From Thiomicrorhabdus sp. (GTDB lineage Bacteria > Pseudomonadota > Gammaproteobacteria > Thiomicrospirales > Thiomicrospiraceae), in contig NZ_OY759719.1 of NCBI RefSeq assembly GCF_963662555.1, positions 2,624,985 to 2,688,984 of the forward strand: a DNA stretch of 64,000 nt, given 5' to 3'. A program made the translations under genes and the position numbers. The number at the start of each line of letters is the position of its first letter. The first letter of the stretch is position 1. Below the pieces are notes generated by a model. It saw only the letters and a list, made by a program, of their open reading frames with translations, did not search any database and was not told the DNA's origin. This document shows, piece by piece, positions 10,399 to 20,172 of this stretch.

Positions 10399-11865
10399 AT
10401 GTCAGAAACTCAGCAAACAGAATTTACTCAAAGCTACACAAACCTACCCAACGATTTCTATAGCTTAGTTAAGCCAGAAAAAATGCATGGGGCAGAGCTA
10501 CTGCATGAAAATCAAAACTTACTAGACGAACTCGGTATTGATCTCTCTCAAGAAACGATTCTTGCAATGACTTCTGGTAGTCATTTTCCAGAAGGCTTAA
10601 CACCATTAGCACAAAAATATACAGGCCACCAATTTGGTTACTACAACCCCGATTTAGGTGATGGCCGTGGTGTTTTACTTGGCCAGGTTAAAGACAAAAT
10701 CGGGCAATCTTGGGATTTACACCTAAAAGGCTGTGGAAGAACCCCCTATTCAAGAAGAGGTGATGGGCGAGCCGTTTTAAGATCTGCAGTGCGTGAATAT
10801 TTAATTGGCGAAGCTCTAGATGCTTTAGGTGTACCCAGTACACGCTGCTTAAGTTTATGTGCAAGCTCTGAACCCGTTATGCGTGAACAAGTGGAATCAA
10901 GAGCAACCTATATTAGAGTTGCTAAAACCCATATTCGTTTTGGTCACTTTGAATGGTTGGCACAAAAAGGAAATATTGATGATCAAAAACAACTTGCTGA
11001 TTATGTGATTGATACCGTATATCCCGAGTTAAAAACACATGTAGATGAAGAGACTCGTTACGCCGAACTTTTAAAAACTATTACTACCAAAACAGGTCAA
11101 CTTATTGCCGGCTGGCAAACTGTGGGATTTTGTCATGGCGTAATGAACACTGACAATATGTCGGTTGCGGGAGAAACTTTTGATTTTGGCCCTTATGCCT
11201 TTTTGGACGATTGCCAGATACATTACATCTGCAACCATTCTGATACTGAAGGCCGTTATGCCTATAGCCAACAACCCAATATTGGGTTATGGAACTGTCA
11301 AGTTTTGGCCCAAGCCTTTAGCCAGCTAGTACCAGCTCAGGCAATAGAAGAGTCAATAGATGCTTATATCAACACCTTTAATCAACAATACCTATTAAAA
11401 ATGGGTTATAAATTTGGCCTGACCAACCCGCAAACCGAAGATAAACATTTTATTGCTGACACCCTATTATTATTGGATAAATCACAACTCGACTTTCATT
11501 ACTTTTTTCATTTACTATCCTTTTTAAACACTGAAAACGGGTCTAAACAAGAAGAGTTTAAACGCTTTATACTAGATTCAAAAGAGTGGCATATTTGGTT
11601 AGAGAACTATCACAAACGCATTGCTGAGCAGGAAAAACAAGAAACCAAAAAAACGCATGAAATCCCCGTTGTAATATTAAGAAACTATATTGCTCAAGAT
11701 ATTATCCAAGACCTAGAAAGTGGAGATAAAAGCTCACTAGAAAACTGGATGAACTGGTTAAGAAATCCAAACGAGCCAAGCGAACATTTACTCAGACTAA
11801 ATAAAGATTATCTCAAGCCACCGACCATGTGCCAAAAAGGGTTAGCGTTAAGCTGCTCTTCTTAG
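10399..11865 (+). CDS. selO: SelO/YdiU-family protein adenylyltransferase (AMPylator)
   Basis: Pseudokinase-fold enzyme that transfers AMP to protein hydroxyl residues; family members act in redox stress. Diagnostic blocks are YTGHQFGYYNPDLGDGRGVLLGQV, DLHLKGCGRTPYSRRGDGRAVLRS, the active-site GFCHGVMNTDNMSVAGETFDFGPY, and a C-terminus ending CSS, where animal SelO has selenocysteine-Ser-Ser. The 488 residues match the bacterial family. The gene stands alone, with 292 bases before it and 235 after it, suggesting its own promoter, which I could not define. Confidence 0.93.
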   Translation: MSETQQTEFTQSYTNLPNDFYSLVKPEKMHGAELLHENQNLLDELGIDLSQETILAMTSGSHFPEGLTPLAQKYTGHQFGYYNPDLGDGRGVLLGQVKDKIGQSWDLHLKGCGRTPYSRRGDGRAVLRSAVREYLIGEALDALGVPSTRCLSLCASSEPVMREQVESRATYIRVAKTHIRFGHFEWLAQKGNIDDQKQLADYVIDTVYPELKTHVDEETRYAELLKTITTKTGQLIAGWQTVGFCHGVMNTDNMSVAGETFDFGPYAFLDDCQIHYICNHSDTEGRYAYSQQPNIGLWNCQVLAQAFSQLVPAQAIEESIDAYINTFNQQYLLKMGYKFGLTNPQTEDKHFIADTLLLLDKSQLDFHYFFHLLSFLNTENGSKQEEFKRFILDSKEWHIWLENYHKRIAEQEKQETKKTHEIPVVILRNYIAQDIIQDLESGDKSSLENWMNWLRNPNEPSEHLLRLNKDYLKPPTMCQKGLALSCSS

Positions 11866-12100
11866 CTTGAAAAATTGTTAGTTGCTATATTATGGCAACA
11901 TCAAGTTAGACAAATCATACTCAGGAGTCATGCTGGATTAAATGTGTTTTTAAGCGGGTAAAAATTTAGCATAGATCGCCCTCTAAAAAATAAGCAAAAT
12001 TAAGTATTGGTTAATTTACAATGTATTACATTTCAACTAAAATCAAACAGATTCTTATACTGAAAGAATTATTTTAACTTAGCAATATCAAAGGTTCATT

Positions 12101-14530
12101 GTGTCAAATAACTTAACACCTACCTTAAAATTCACACCAATACTGCTTGCCGTAGTATTCTCTATACTATTCGTGAGTGCTGCGACGTTATGGCCAATGC
12201 TTCAACAGTACAAATCAAGCTCTATTCAAAAGTTAAACAATGAATCTACCGCTCAATTAAATTTAATCACATCACTACTAGAGCCCGTTGAAAACGGTAA
12301 AACAGAATGGTCACGAAATAAAGCTCAAACTGAAGCACTGAAAAAAATAAAGATGCTATGGCAGAAAAACACCAAAGAATTAACTGACTTTCGTTATTTT
12401 TTGGTTTCCAGAAAAAATGCCTCTGCAGAACCTAAAGTGCTTCTTGATATTGGCGCAACTAATATCCCACTGAGTCAAAGTTTATTTAAGCCTATTTTTA
12501 ACCGCTCATTTACCGAAAACACTATCTTAAATATCTCTGAAGATTACTACTTGTCTCTTTCACCGATTTACTCCGATCGTTTTGGGTTAATGATTCTACA
12601 TAAACAGCCCAATATCACTCAAATAATTGAAAAAATCGCACCCTATACAGGATTAGCCTTATTGGTTTCAATTGTTTTATCCTGGCTAATTCTTAAACTC
12701 TCGAAAAGAAGAGCACTTAAAAAAATTGGCCAGTCACAAACCCGCTATAAACAACTTGTTGAAAGCTCAATGGACTGGATCTGGGAGACAGATCAATATG
12801 GAAATCTGACTTTTTGCAGTGATCAATGCTTCAACATATTGGGCTATACACCATTAGAAATGGTTGGTAAACCCATTTTTAACTTTCTACTGCCTAGCCA
12901 AGCTAAAGAAAATGAACAAAAGATTATGCAGTTCATGCAACAAAAAGATGACATCTATAATCTTGAAATCAGTTTTGAATCTAAAATTGGCTCTACAGTT
13001 TCTGTTTTAATGCATGGCCAAATGTATAGAAATGAGCACGGTAAAATCATTGGCTATAGAGGTATTAACCGAGATATAACCAAACAAAAAGAAAAACACG
13101 AAACCATAATGAATATGGCTTTTTATGATCCTCTTACCGAATTGCCTAATCGACCTAATTTGATTAATAAACTTAACGATCACTTAGACACCATTATAAA
13201 ACGCAGAGATATGTCTCTTTCTGCTCTGCTATTTATTGATTTGGACGGTTTTAAAGACGTTAATGATTCTCAAGGTCACGAAGTTGGCGATCTGCTTTTA
13301 AAAACAATTGCAGACAGAATGAAGGAGCTCTCCGGGGAACCAAACCAAGTATTTAGATTGGGGGGGGATGAATTTGTTGTATTAATTCGCTGCAAAAATC
13401 AAATGTTAATGCCAGATTTTAAGCTTTTATTAGAAGAGTATTTAAAACGGTTGTTAGCGGCTATTAATACTCCCATGATAGTTGATCACCACAACATCAT
13501 GGTAACTGCGAGTGTTGGAATTGCCATGATTCCAGAAGACGGTAGAACCAGTTCTGAAATTCTTAGCCATGCTGATAGTGCAATGTATCGTGCTAAACAT
13601 GATGGAAAAAATTGCTTTCGGTATTTTGACGCCAGCATGCAAGAGCTAGAAAACCAACGTAAACAAATGATAATAGATATCAAACACGCTATAAAACATA
13701 AAGAGTTTCAACTCTATTATCAACTACAAATTGACTCTCAAAACCAAAAAATCTATGGCATGGAGGCTCTCATAAGATGGCCAAGCTCTAGACGAGGCAC
13801 AATGATTTCTCCTCTAGAATTCATTCAGCTTGCTACTGAATCAAACAATATTCAATCAATCGATGAATGGGTTATTACTCAAGCAGCCAAAGACATTGCT
13901 CAAATGCAACAAAGCACAAATCGTTCAATACCTGTTTCTATCAATCTTTCAGCCAAAACACTTGAAAACCCCAAATTGCCGGAATTAGTTAGCAAGGCAA
14001 TTGAAGAAAACTTTTTAGCTCCCGCTGATATAAGACTAGAAGTAACAGAAACAAGCTTATTAAAAAACTTAGATAAAGCCGTTTTATCTCTCCAAATACT
14101 CCGTAATAAAGGTATAGAAACAAGCATTGATGACTTTGGTACGGGTTACTCAAGCTTATCTTATTTACAAAACTTACCTATTGATACGCTAAAAATTGAT
14201 AAATCGTTTATTGATAAAATCACCACCAGCAATAGCGACTTAAAGATTTGCCGTTCAATCATTCAATTGGCAAAATCGTTAGATAAAAACCTCATTGCTG
14301 AGGGGGTACAGTATGAGAACCAGAAAGACCTGTTAACTAATGAAGGTTGTTTTATTATCCAAGGTTTCTTGTATTCAAAACCACAACCAATGTCAGAAAT
14401 TATTCAGTTACTTATGAAGCCCGATATTAAAGAAAATTCTGGGTCACAATTATATAAAGAACCAGCAACCCCAAATACGCAAACAAACAAACAAACTGAG
14501 ACTAAGCTTAGATTAATCAATGACATTTAG
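12101..14530 (+). CDS. Membrane PAS-GGDEF-EAL c-di-GMP enzyme
   Basis: Start is GTG at 12101 after AAAGG. Two membrane segments (about residues 12-32 and 180-198) bracket a periplasmic sensor region, followed by a PAS domain (about 215-330, DWIWETDQYGNLTFCSD), GGDEF (motif LGGDEF near residue 421) and EAL (MEALIRW near 555). The EAL catalytic set looks complete: [29 protein letters not shown]. The c-di-GMP inhibitory RxxD site, five residues before GGDEF, is absent (GEPN). It could therefore make or degrade c-di-GMP. A paralogue follows directly, so this looks like a tandem duplication. Confidence 0.93.
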   Translation: MSNNLTPTLKFTPILLAVVFSILFVSAATLWPMLQQYKSSSIQKLNNESTAQLNLITSLLEPVENGKTEWSRNKAQTEALKKIKMLWQKNTKELTDFRYFLVSRKNASAEPKVLLDIGATNIPLSQSLFKPIFNRSFTENTILNISEDYYLSLSPIYSDRFGLMILHKQPNITQIIEKIAPYTGLALLVSIVLSWLILKLSKRRALKKIGQSQTRYKQLVESSMDWIWETDQYGNLTFCSDQCFNILGYTPLEMVGKPIFNFLLPSQAKENEQKIMQFMQQKDDIYNLEISFESKIGSTVSVLMHGQMYRNEHGKIIGYRGINRDITKQKEKHETIMNMAFYDPLTELPNRPNLINKLNDHLDTIIKRRDMSLSALLFIDLDGFKDVNDSQGHEVGDLLLKTIADRMKELSGEPNQVFRLGGDEFVVLIRCKNQMLMPDFKLLLEEYLKRLLAAINTPMIVDHHNIMVTASVGIAMIPEDGRTSSEILSHADSAMYRAKHDGKNCFRYFDASMQELENQRKQMIIDIKHAIKHKEFQLYYQLQIDSQNQKIYGMEALIRWPSSRRGTMISPLEFIQLATESNNIQSIDEWVITQAAKDIAQMQQSTNRSIPVSINLSAKTLENPKLPELVSKAIEENFLAPADIRLEVTETSLLKNLDKAVLSLQILRNKGIETSIDDFGTGYSSLSYLQNLPIDTLKIDKSFIDKITTSNSDLKICRSIIQLAKSLDKNLIAEGVQYENQKDLLTNEGCFIIQGFLYSKPQPMSEIIQLLMKPDIKENSGSQLYKEPATPNTQTNKQTETKLRLINDI

Positions 14531-14586
14531 TATGCGTCAATATTGATAGAATCAATATAGTGCTTCTTATCACGGAGAGTGATGAC

Positions 14587-16938
14587 ATGAACAATATAAA
14601 AAATCGTCAGATTAATATTAACCTAATCGTTCTTGGAATTGTGTTTGCAATTACCTTTGTGAGTCTTTTCACTTATTTTCCAATCTACTCAAATGCATTA
14701 GAACAAAAATCTCAAGAGATGGAAGACAGTGCTGAGTTACAAGCCATATTGCTAAAACAAATTTTTACCCCCGTCATTAAAGCAAATAGTCTCTACGCCA
14801 AAGAGAGAGAAACTAAAACCGCTCTTGAAGAGATTAAAAGCTTATGGTTTAAACTCAATTCTAACAAACCGCATCAAGAGTTCTTTTTAGTTCATAAAAA
14901 CCAAACAAGTGGAAGGTTGGAGCTACTGCTTTCTTCTAAAGGCGACTCGCCACGACCGAGGCACGAAAGACTCATTAAACCCTCAATGTATATGGCTATT
15001 AACGGTCAATATGGTGTACAAAGCATTACTGATATTTCAGATAATATTGTGCTTGCTGCCTATGCTCCCATAATCGATGATGAATGGGGTATTGTGATCA
15101 TGTATGATCAAAGCAAAATGACACCACTCTTTATAGAAAACATCGCCTATACCGTATTTTCTGCTTTACTGATTAGCTTAATCATTTGGCTGGTGCTACG
15201 CATTACTTTGCGTAATTTAAGTTCAAGAATCACCCAATCAGAAGAACGCTATCAGCAATTACTCGAAACTTCACCTGACTGGCTCTGGGAAACAGATGAA
15301 AAAGGCAATATTACCTACTCTAGCCATCAAACTTACGCCCTATTAGGGTATAAATCTGACGAAATTTTATCTCATCCGATTAATTCACTATTTGCCAATA
15401 AAGATGCCAAGACCAGTAGTTTGATTTGGCAGCAAAAATTAATGCTCGCTGAAGAATTTAATAATATTGAAATTGAGTTTTTGCACAAAGCAGGTCAGCT
15501 GATTTACATCCAGCTAAGTGGTCGCCCAATGTTTAATAAACGTAAAAAAATGATTGGTTACAGAGGTATTGCCAGAGATATTACCCCTCTAAAACAACGT
15601 GAAAACAAAATTAATAATATGGCTTATTTTGATTCTTTAACGCATTTAGCTAACCGTAGATTTATGATAGATAAACTGAGCAAGCGTATTAGTAATCAAG
15701 CATCGAGCACATTAAAACCTTCTTCAATCATTTTTATTGATCTAGACAATTTCAAAAAAATAAATGAAACTCGAGGTCATGAAACCGGAGATCATTTAAT
15801 AAAAATCATTGCCAAACGGTTACAAGATTACATCCCTGAGACAGATTTACTTACACGATTTAGTGGTGACGAATTTGTGATTTTAACAAAACAAACTACA
15901 GACATTATCCCCTCTGAATTCCACAATAAAATGGTCAACTATCTCATAAATTTATTAGCTAAAATCAATACCCCGATTCACTTTGACGATAAAAGCATTC
16001 AAGTTGAAGCAAGTATTGGTATTGCCATTATTCCAAAAGACGGTAATACCGTTTCAGAAATTTTAAAAAATGCTGACAACGCTCTTCTGCAAGCCAAAAG
16101 TAGTGGAAAAAATCATTATCATTTCTTCGATCAATCAAATCAAACTAAAGAGCTTGAAAGGCTTAAAAACAGCAAACAGCTTAAGCAAGCCATCGCCGAG
16201 CAAGAATTTGAAGTTTATTATCAGCTTCAATACAACACCATAACCAATAAAATTATTGGCATGGAAGCCTTACTCAGATGGCATCATCCTGAGTCACATA
16301 AAATACTCTCAGCAAATGAATTTTTAAAAAATGCCTATGATACAAATCATATTGTTGAAATTGATGAATGGGTTATCAAAAGAGTAGGAAAAGACATTGC
16401 CAAATTAACTCAAACAGGAATCAATATCCCACCAATTTCAATCAACTTGTCTTCACAAAAACTTGAAGAAAGCTCATTACCCAAAATGCTTGAAGATACG
16501 ATTAAACGAAACTTTATTTCTTCATCTTCTATTAAGGTAGAAATTACCGAAGGCAGCCTGTTGCATGACCTAGACAAATCTATGCGAACCCTTCAACACC
16601 TTAGACAACTTGGAATTAAAGTATGTATTGATAATTTTGGGATAGGGTATTCAAGCTTATCTTACATTCAGTCATTGCCAATAGAATCTATCAAAATTGA
16701 TAAATCCTTTATTGAAAACATTGCAACCAGCAATAGTGATATGCAAATATGCCGTACCTTTATTCAACTTGCAAAATCGTTACATCTATCCATTATTGCA
16801 GAAGGCATTCAATCAGAGATTCAAAGTGAAATACTTAAAAAAGAAGGTTGTTATATACACCAAGGATATCTCTATTCTCGTCCAGAATCTTTAGACAACA
16901 TCATTGACGAACTCAGCCAGAATCCTTTACACACTTAA
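14587..16938 (+). CDS. Membrane PAS-(S)GDEF-EAL protein, diverged tandem paralogue
   Basis: Same plan as the preceding gene: membrane segments near residues 8-27 and 190-212, PAS (DWLWETDEKGNITYSS), GGDEF-type and EAL domains. The signature is SGDEF (near residue 426), and the EAL loop reads DNFGIGYSS instead of DDFGTGYSS, with Asn683 replacing a metal-binding Asp. Other EAL residues (EALLRW, SINLS, EITEG, KIDKSF, AEGI) are kept. Reduced or lost phosphodiesterase activity is an inference. ATG at 14587 follows GGAGAG; an upstream in-frame GTG at 14560 has no such site. It probably shares a transcript with the first copy. Confidence 0.92.
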   Translation: MNNIKNRQININLIVLGIVFAITFVSLFTYFPIYSNALEQKSQEMEDSAELQAILLKQIFTPVIKANSLYAKERETKTALEEIKSLWFKLNSNKPHQEFFLVHKNQTSGRLELLLSSKGDSPRPRHERLIKPSMYMAINGQYGVQSITDISDNIVLAAYAPIIDDEWGIVIMYDQSKMTPLFIENIAYTVFSALLISLIIWLVLRITLRNLSSRITQSEERYQQLLETSPDWLWETDEKGNITYSSHQTYALLGYKSDEILSHPINSLFANKDAKTSSLIWQQKLMLAEEFNNIEIEFLHKAGQLIYIQLSGRPMFNKRKKMIGYRGIARDITPLKQRENKINNMAYFDSLTHLANRRFMIDKLSKRISNQASSTLKPSSIIFIDLDNFKKINETRGHETGDHLIKIIAKRLQDYIPETDLLTRFSGDEFVILTKQTTDIIPSEFHNKMVNYLINLLAKINTPIHFDDKSIQVEASIGIAIIPKDGNTVSEILKNADNALLQAKSSGKNHYHFFDQSNQTKELERLKNSKQLKQAIAEQEFEVYYQLQYNTITNKIIGMEALLRWHHPESHKILSANEFLKNAYDTNHIVEIDEWVIKRVGKDIAKLTQTGINIPPISINLSSQKLEESSLPKMLEDTIKRNFISSSSIKVEITEGSLLHDLDKSMRTLQHLRQLGIKVCIDNFGIGYSSLSYIQSLPIESIKIDKSFIENIATSNSDMQICRTFIQLAKSLHLSIIAEGIQSEIQSEILKKEGCYIHQGYLYSRPESLDNIIDELSQNPLHT

Positions 16939-17080
16939 CTTAGCAATTAATTTCAGGTTTTAGCTAAGTTTCATATCGCTCCACTTATAACGATTTATAG
17001 CCAATAATTTTTTACTGGTTACCGTAATTTGATGCATAATTAAACGCTGGGTCTTTCTTTTAGCTTACATGGTGATATTT

Positions 17081-17428
17081 ATGGAAATTTCGAGCTTTAA
17101 AACCAATCGTAAAGCAAAACTGATTGGTAAAAATGGTTCAGCTGAAGCACAGCTTATGGAATTATCTATTGAAGAAGCAGGCGTGAGAACACCACGTGGA
17201 GCTAAAGAAGGTACCGAGTTAGAGCTTGAATTTGAAATACCCGCATTGGGTGATTTTACAACTTTGTGTGTAAAAACAGTTGTTACTTCTCGGCATAACT
17301 CTGAAGATGAAATCTATTTAAAACTCGCCTTTATCGAGCTAAACTCGTTTGAGCAATCAGTCATTCAAGATTTTTTAGATTACAAAAAACGACTTATCAA
17401 AATGGGCAAACTACATCGTTCCGCTTAA
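17081..17428 (+). CDS. PilZ-like small protein
   Basis: A 115-residue, beta-rich soluble protein: MEISSFKTNRKAKLIGKNG, then LMELSIEEAGVRTPRGAKEGTELELEFEIP, then KLAFIELNSFEQSVIQDFLDYKK. The pattern resembles PilZ c-di-GMP receptors (basic start, then LS...G, then a barrel and C-terminal helix), but the RxxxR and D/NxSxxG motifs are not clean, so c-di-GMP binding is uncertain. ATG at 17081 follows GGTGA; the ATG at 17069 is in frame but poorly placed. Lying behind two GGDEF-EAL genes supports a role as their effector. Confidence 0.65.
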   Translation: MEISSFKTNRKAKLIGKNGSAEAQLMELSIEEAGVRTPRGAKEGTELELEFEIPALGDFTTLCVKTVVTSRHNSEDEIYLKLAFIELNSFEQSVIQDFLDYKKRLIKMGKLHRSA

Positions 17429-17461
17429 AAAACAGAATTCATTTCTAACCTGCTTTACAAA

Positions 17462-17477
17462 TTACCAGGCCTGGTAA
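17462..17477. repeat. Iterated palindrome, intergenic, 16-bp perfect
   Basis: TTACCAGGCCTGGTAA lies between the convergent PilZ-like gene and the gene ending at 17504. No U-tract follows, so it is not an obvious terminator. Confidence 0.9.
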
Positions 17478-17503
17478 AATACAATCAATAAAAAACGACC
17501 TTT

Positions 17504-18115
17504 TTAAAAACAGAGATCTTGATACGGTTTAAGCAAGCTATCTAAACCCTGTAATGAAAATTCAATCTTTTTAGGTTCTAAAGTTCGGTGTTTTAATTCA
17601 ATACTCAGGGTTTTGCCTTTTCTTAACTCGGTGAGTAAGTTTAGATACTGTTTTTGCAGGTTCTGTAAAGAACTACCTCGCTGAGTTACTACTTCAATTC
17701 GCACCTTATTTGATAATTCTTCTGTCGTATCCGTTACTTTTAAAATACCTTGTAATTCAACTTTTACTGGTACCTTATCTACCTGTAAATTCACAGACAG
17801 CAGTTTAGGTGTTTCACTCATAATCTGGTTTTCAAACATCACAACTTGAAATACAGGCAAAGGCGATTGACTTGAGCATGTCACACCAAAAAATTCATTT
17901 TTACCACTTACCTTAGTAAACAGCTCAACACCATCAACAGAACCCTGCATATCTTTATATATGCTCATGTGATAATCTTTTAAAACCTTACTCTCCGCTG
18001 AATTTGCCAGGCCTGGTAATAAGCTGACTAAACTAATTAAACCAATCAATAAAATATACATAGGGTGTTTGGTTAATTTAAGGTTTTTTATCGAATACAT
18101 CATTTTAGTTTCCAT
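17504..18115 (-). CDS. Putative secreted protein of unknown function
   Basis: I do not recognise a family. The 203 residues begin with a basic n-region (SIKNLKLTKHPM), a hydrophobic core YILLIGLISLVSLLPGLANSA with a plausible signal peptidase site after NSA, then a mixed beta-strand sequence with three cysteines (GVTCSSQS and the terminal LCF). No lipobox, repeats or known motif are visible. An iterated palindrome encodes LPGL within the signal-peptide core. It lies downstream of parE but behind that gene's terminator, so it probably has its own promoter. Confidence 0.65.
   Translation of the reverse strand: METKMMYSIKNLKLTKHPMYILLIGLISLVSLLPGLANSAESKVLKDYHMSIYKDMQGSVDGVELFTKVSGKNEFFGVTCSSQSPLPVFQVVMFENQIMSETPKLLSVNLQVDKVPVKVELQGILKVTDTTEELSNKVRIEVVTQRGSSLQNLQKQYLNLLTELRKGKTLSIELKHRTLEPKKIEFSLQGLDSLLKPYQDLCF
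18006..18017. repeat. Near copy of the iterated palindrome in a signal-peptide region
   Basis: GCCAGGCCTGGT keeps a 10-bp perfect core (18007-18016) and encodes Leu-Pro-Gly-Leu on the minus strand. Confidence 0.7.
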
Positions 18116-18140
18116 AAAAAAGCCCTATCTTAATAGGGCT
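18116..18140 (-). terminator. Rho-independent terminator of parE
   Basis: AGCCCTAT and ATAGGGCT form an 8-bp stem with a 4-base loop. On the minus strand it is followed by TTTTT. It lies about 110 bases after parE. A short direct repeat of ACTTAAAAGA sits between gene and hairpin. Confidence 0.82.
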
Positions 18141-18250
18141 TAGTAAATAATTGCTAAGTCAATTGTTCAGTCTTTTATGCCAATCAGTTTAAGAGAGCTT
18201 GAAAGAACGAACTTAAAAGAACTTAAAAGAACTTCAGCACTAACATCTCA

Positions 18251-20143
18251 TTAAATTTCAGCTAAATCGCCTTTATCTTCTAACCAAATCTTACGATCGC
18301 CGGCTCGTTTTTTAGCTAAAAGTTTATCCATCACTTCATTCACATCTTCACCCCCATCAACCACTAAGCTAAGCTGAACTAAACGGCGGGTTTCTGGCAG
18401 CATTGTGGTTTCTCTTAACTGAGAAGGGTTCATTTCACCCAACCCTTTAAAACGGGTTACCTGAACTTTTCCTGGCAACTTCTCGGCGGCAATACGATCT
18501 AAAATACCTTGGCGTTCAGCTTCATCTAAGGCGTAAAAAACTTTTTTACCTACATCTACACGGTATAAAGGCGGCATAGCTACATAAATATGCCCTTCAG
18601 CCACTAAATTAGAGAAATGTTTAACAAATAACGCGCAGATTAAGGTGGCAATATGTAGTCCATCAGAGTCAGCATCAGCCAAAATACAAATTTTACCGTA
18701 ACGCAATCCGCTTAAATCATCTGAACCAGGGTCAACCCCAATGGCAACACTAATGTCGTGAATCTCTTGCGAGGCTAATACCTGGCCTGATTCCACCTCC
18801 CATGTATTTAAAATCTTACCTCGCAACGGCATAATCGCTTGAAAGTTTTTATCACGAGCCTGTTTTGCAGACCCTCCTGCAGAATCACCCTCAACTAAAA
18901 ACAGCTCGGTACGCGTTAAATCGGTTTCGGTACAATCTGCTAATTTACCTGGCAGAGCCGGCCCTGAGGTAATCTTTTTACGGGTAACTTTTTTGGCTTT
19001 TTTACTTCTGTTTGTGGCGTTATTAATAACCAGCTCAGCAATTTTTTCAGCCACTTCAGTGTGCTGATTTAGCCAAAGACTTAAGGCATCTTTTACCACA
19101 CCAGAAATAAACGGCACACATTCACGTGACGATAAACGCTCTTTAGTTTGCCCGGCAAATTGTGGTTCTCTGACTTTGGCAGATAGAACAAATGCCACAT
19201 TAAGCCAGGCATCTTCTGGCGTAATTTTAACCCCTCGCGGGATCAAATTACGGAATTCACAAAACTCTCTAATGGCATCAGTTGCCCCCGCTCTTAACCC
19301 ATTTACATGCGTACCACCTTGCGGAGTTGGAATTAAGTTAACGTAACTTTCCATTAAGTTTTCATTTGGTTCAACTAGCCAAGTAATTGCCCATTCAACG
19401 CCTTCATTATCGGTTTGACTTGAACCAATAAACCCTTCAATTGGTAAACGGTCTTGACCATCTAAAGCATCGTTTAGGTAATCTTTTAAACCATTTTCAT
19501 AAAACCACTCTTGAGTTTCATTGGTGGTTTCATCCGTAAAGGTGATTTTTAATCCTGGGCTTAAAACGGCTTTAGCTCTTAATAAGTGGGTTAATCTACC
19601 CAAAGCATATTTAGGTGAATCAAAAAACGAGGCATCTGGCCAGAATCTTACAAAAGTACCTGTGTTCTTTTTGCCTACTTTGCCAGTAACTTCTAACGGC
19701 TCTAACAAATCACCATTGGCAAAACTAATGGTGTGCAATTTACCGTCACGCTTGATTTGAATTTCAACTTTTTTAGAGAGTGCATTAACAACTGAAATAC
19801 CCACCCCATGCAAACCACCCGAGAATTGATAAGCTTTATTAGAGAATTTACCCCCTGCGTGCAAGCGAGTCATAATCACTTCTACACCAGGTACGCCCTC
19901 TTCCGGGTGAATATCAACCGGCATACCGCGACCGTTATCTTGAATACTCATTGATCCATCAGCATGATGAATAACAGAAATTTCATTGGCAAAGCCTGCT
20001 ATCGCTTCATCGACACTATTATCGATAACTTCTTGTGCAAGGTGGTTTGGGCGGGTGGTGTCGGTATACATTCCCGGACGTTTTCGTACTGGATCTAAAC
20101 CGGTTAAGACTTCTATTTCAGATGCGTTGTAGTTTTCACTCAC
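18251..20143 (-). CDS. parE: DNA topoisomerase IV subunit B
   Basis: ATPase subunit of topoisomerase IV. Starting at GTG 20143 (CAGGAA upstream) gives VSENYNASEIEVLTGLDPVRKRPGMY, 630 residues, the length of E. coli ParE; the frame stays open 28 codons further upstream but that extension is not ParE-like. GHKL ATP-site features are EVIDNSVDEA, DNGRGMPV and GGLHGVGISVVNALS. The TOPRIM domain has EGDSAGGSAKQARD and DADSDGLHIATL, and the C-terminus has RFKGLGEMNPSQL. The length separates it from GyrB, which is normally about 800 residues. Its 5' region abuts the structured element at 20173-20435. Confidence 0.95.
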   Translation of the reverse strand: MSENYNASEIEVLTGLDPVRKRPGMYTDTTRPNHLAQEVIDNSVDEAIAGFANEISVIHHADGSMSIQDNGRGMPVDIHPEEGVPGVEVIMTRLHAGGKFSNKAYQFSGGLHGVGISVVNALSKKVEIQIKRDGKLHTISFANGDLLEPLEVTGKVGKKNTGTFVRFWPDASFFDSPKYALGRLTHLLRAKAVLSPGLKITFTDETTNETQEWFYENGLKDYLNDALDGQDRLPIEGFIGSSQTDNEGVEWAITWLVEPNENLMESYVNLIPTPQGGTHVNGLRAGATDAIREFCEFRNLIPRGVKITPEDAWLNVAFVLSAKVREPQFAGQTKERLSSRECVPFISGVVKDALSLWLNQHTEVAEKIAELVINNATNRSKKAKKVTRKKITSGPALPGKLADCTETDLTRTELFLVEGDSAGGSAKQARDKNFQAIMPLRGKILNTWEVESGQVLASQEIHDISVAIGVDPGSDDLSGLRYGKICILADADSDGLHIATLICALFVKHFSNLVAEGHIYVAMPPLYRVDVGKKVFYALDEAERQGILDRIAAEKLPGKVQVTRFKGLGEMNPSQLRETTMLPETRRLVQLSLVVDGGEDVNEVMDKLLAKKRAGDRKIWLEDKGDLAEI

Positions 20144-20172
20144 AGAGAAAATTCCTGGTGATAAAATGATAC

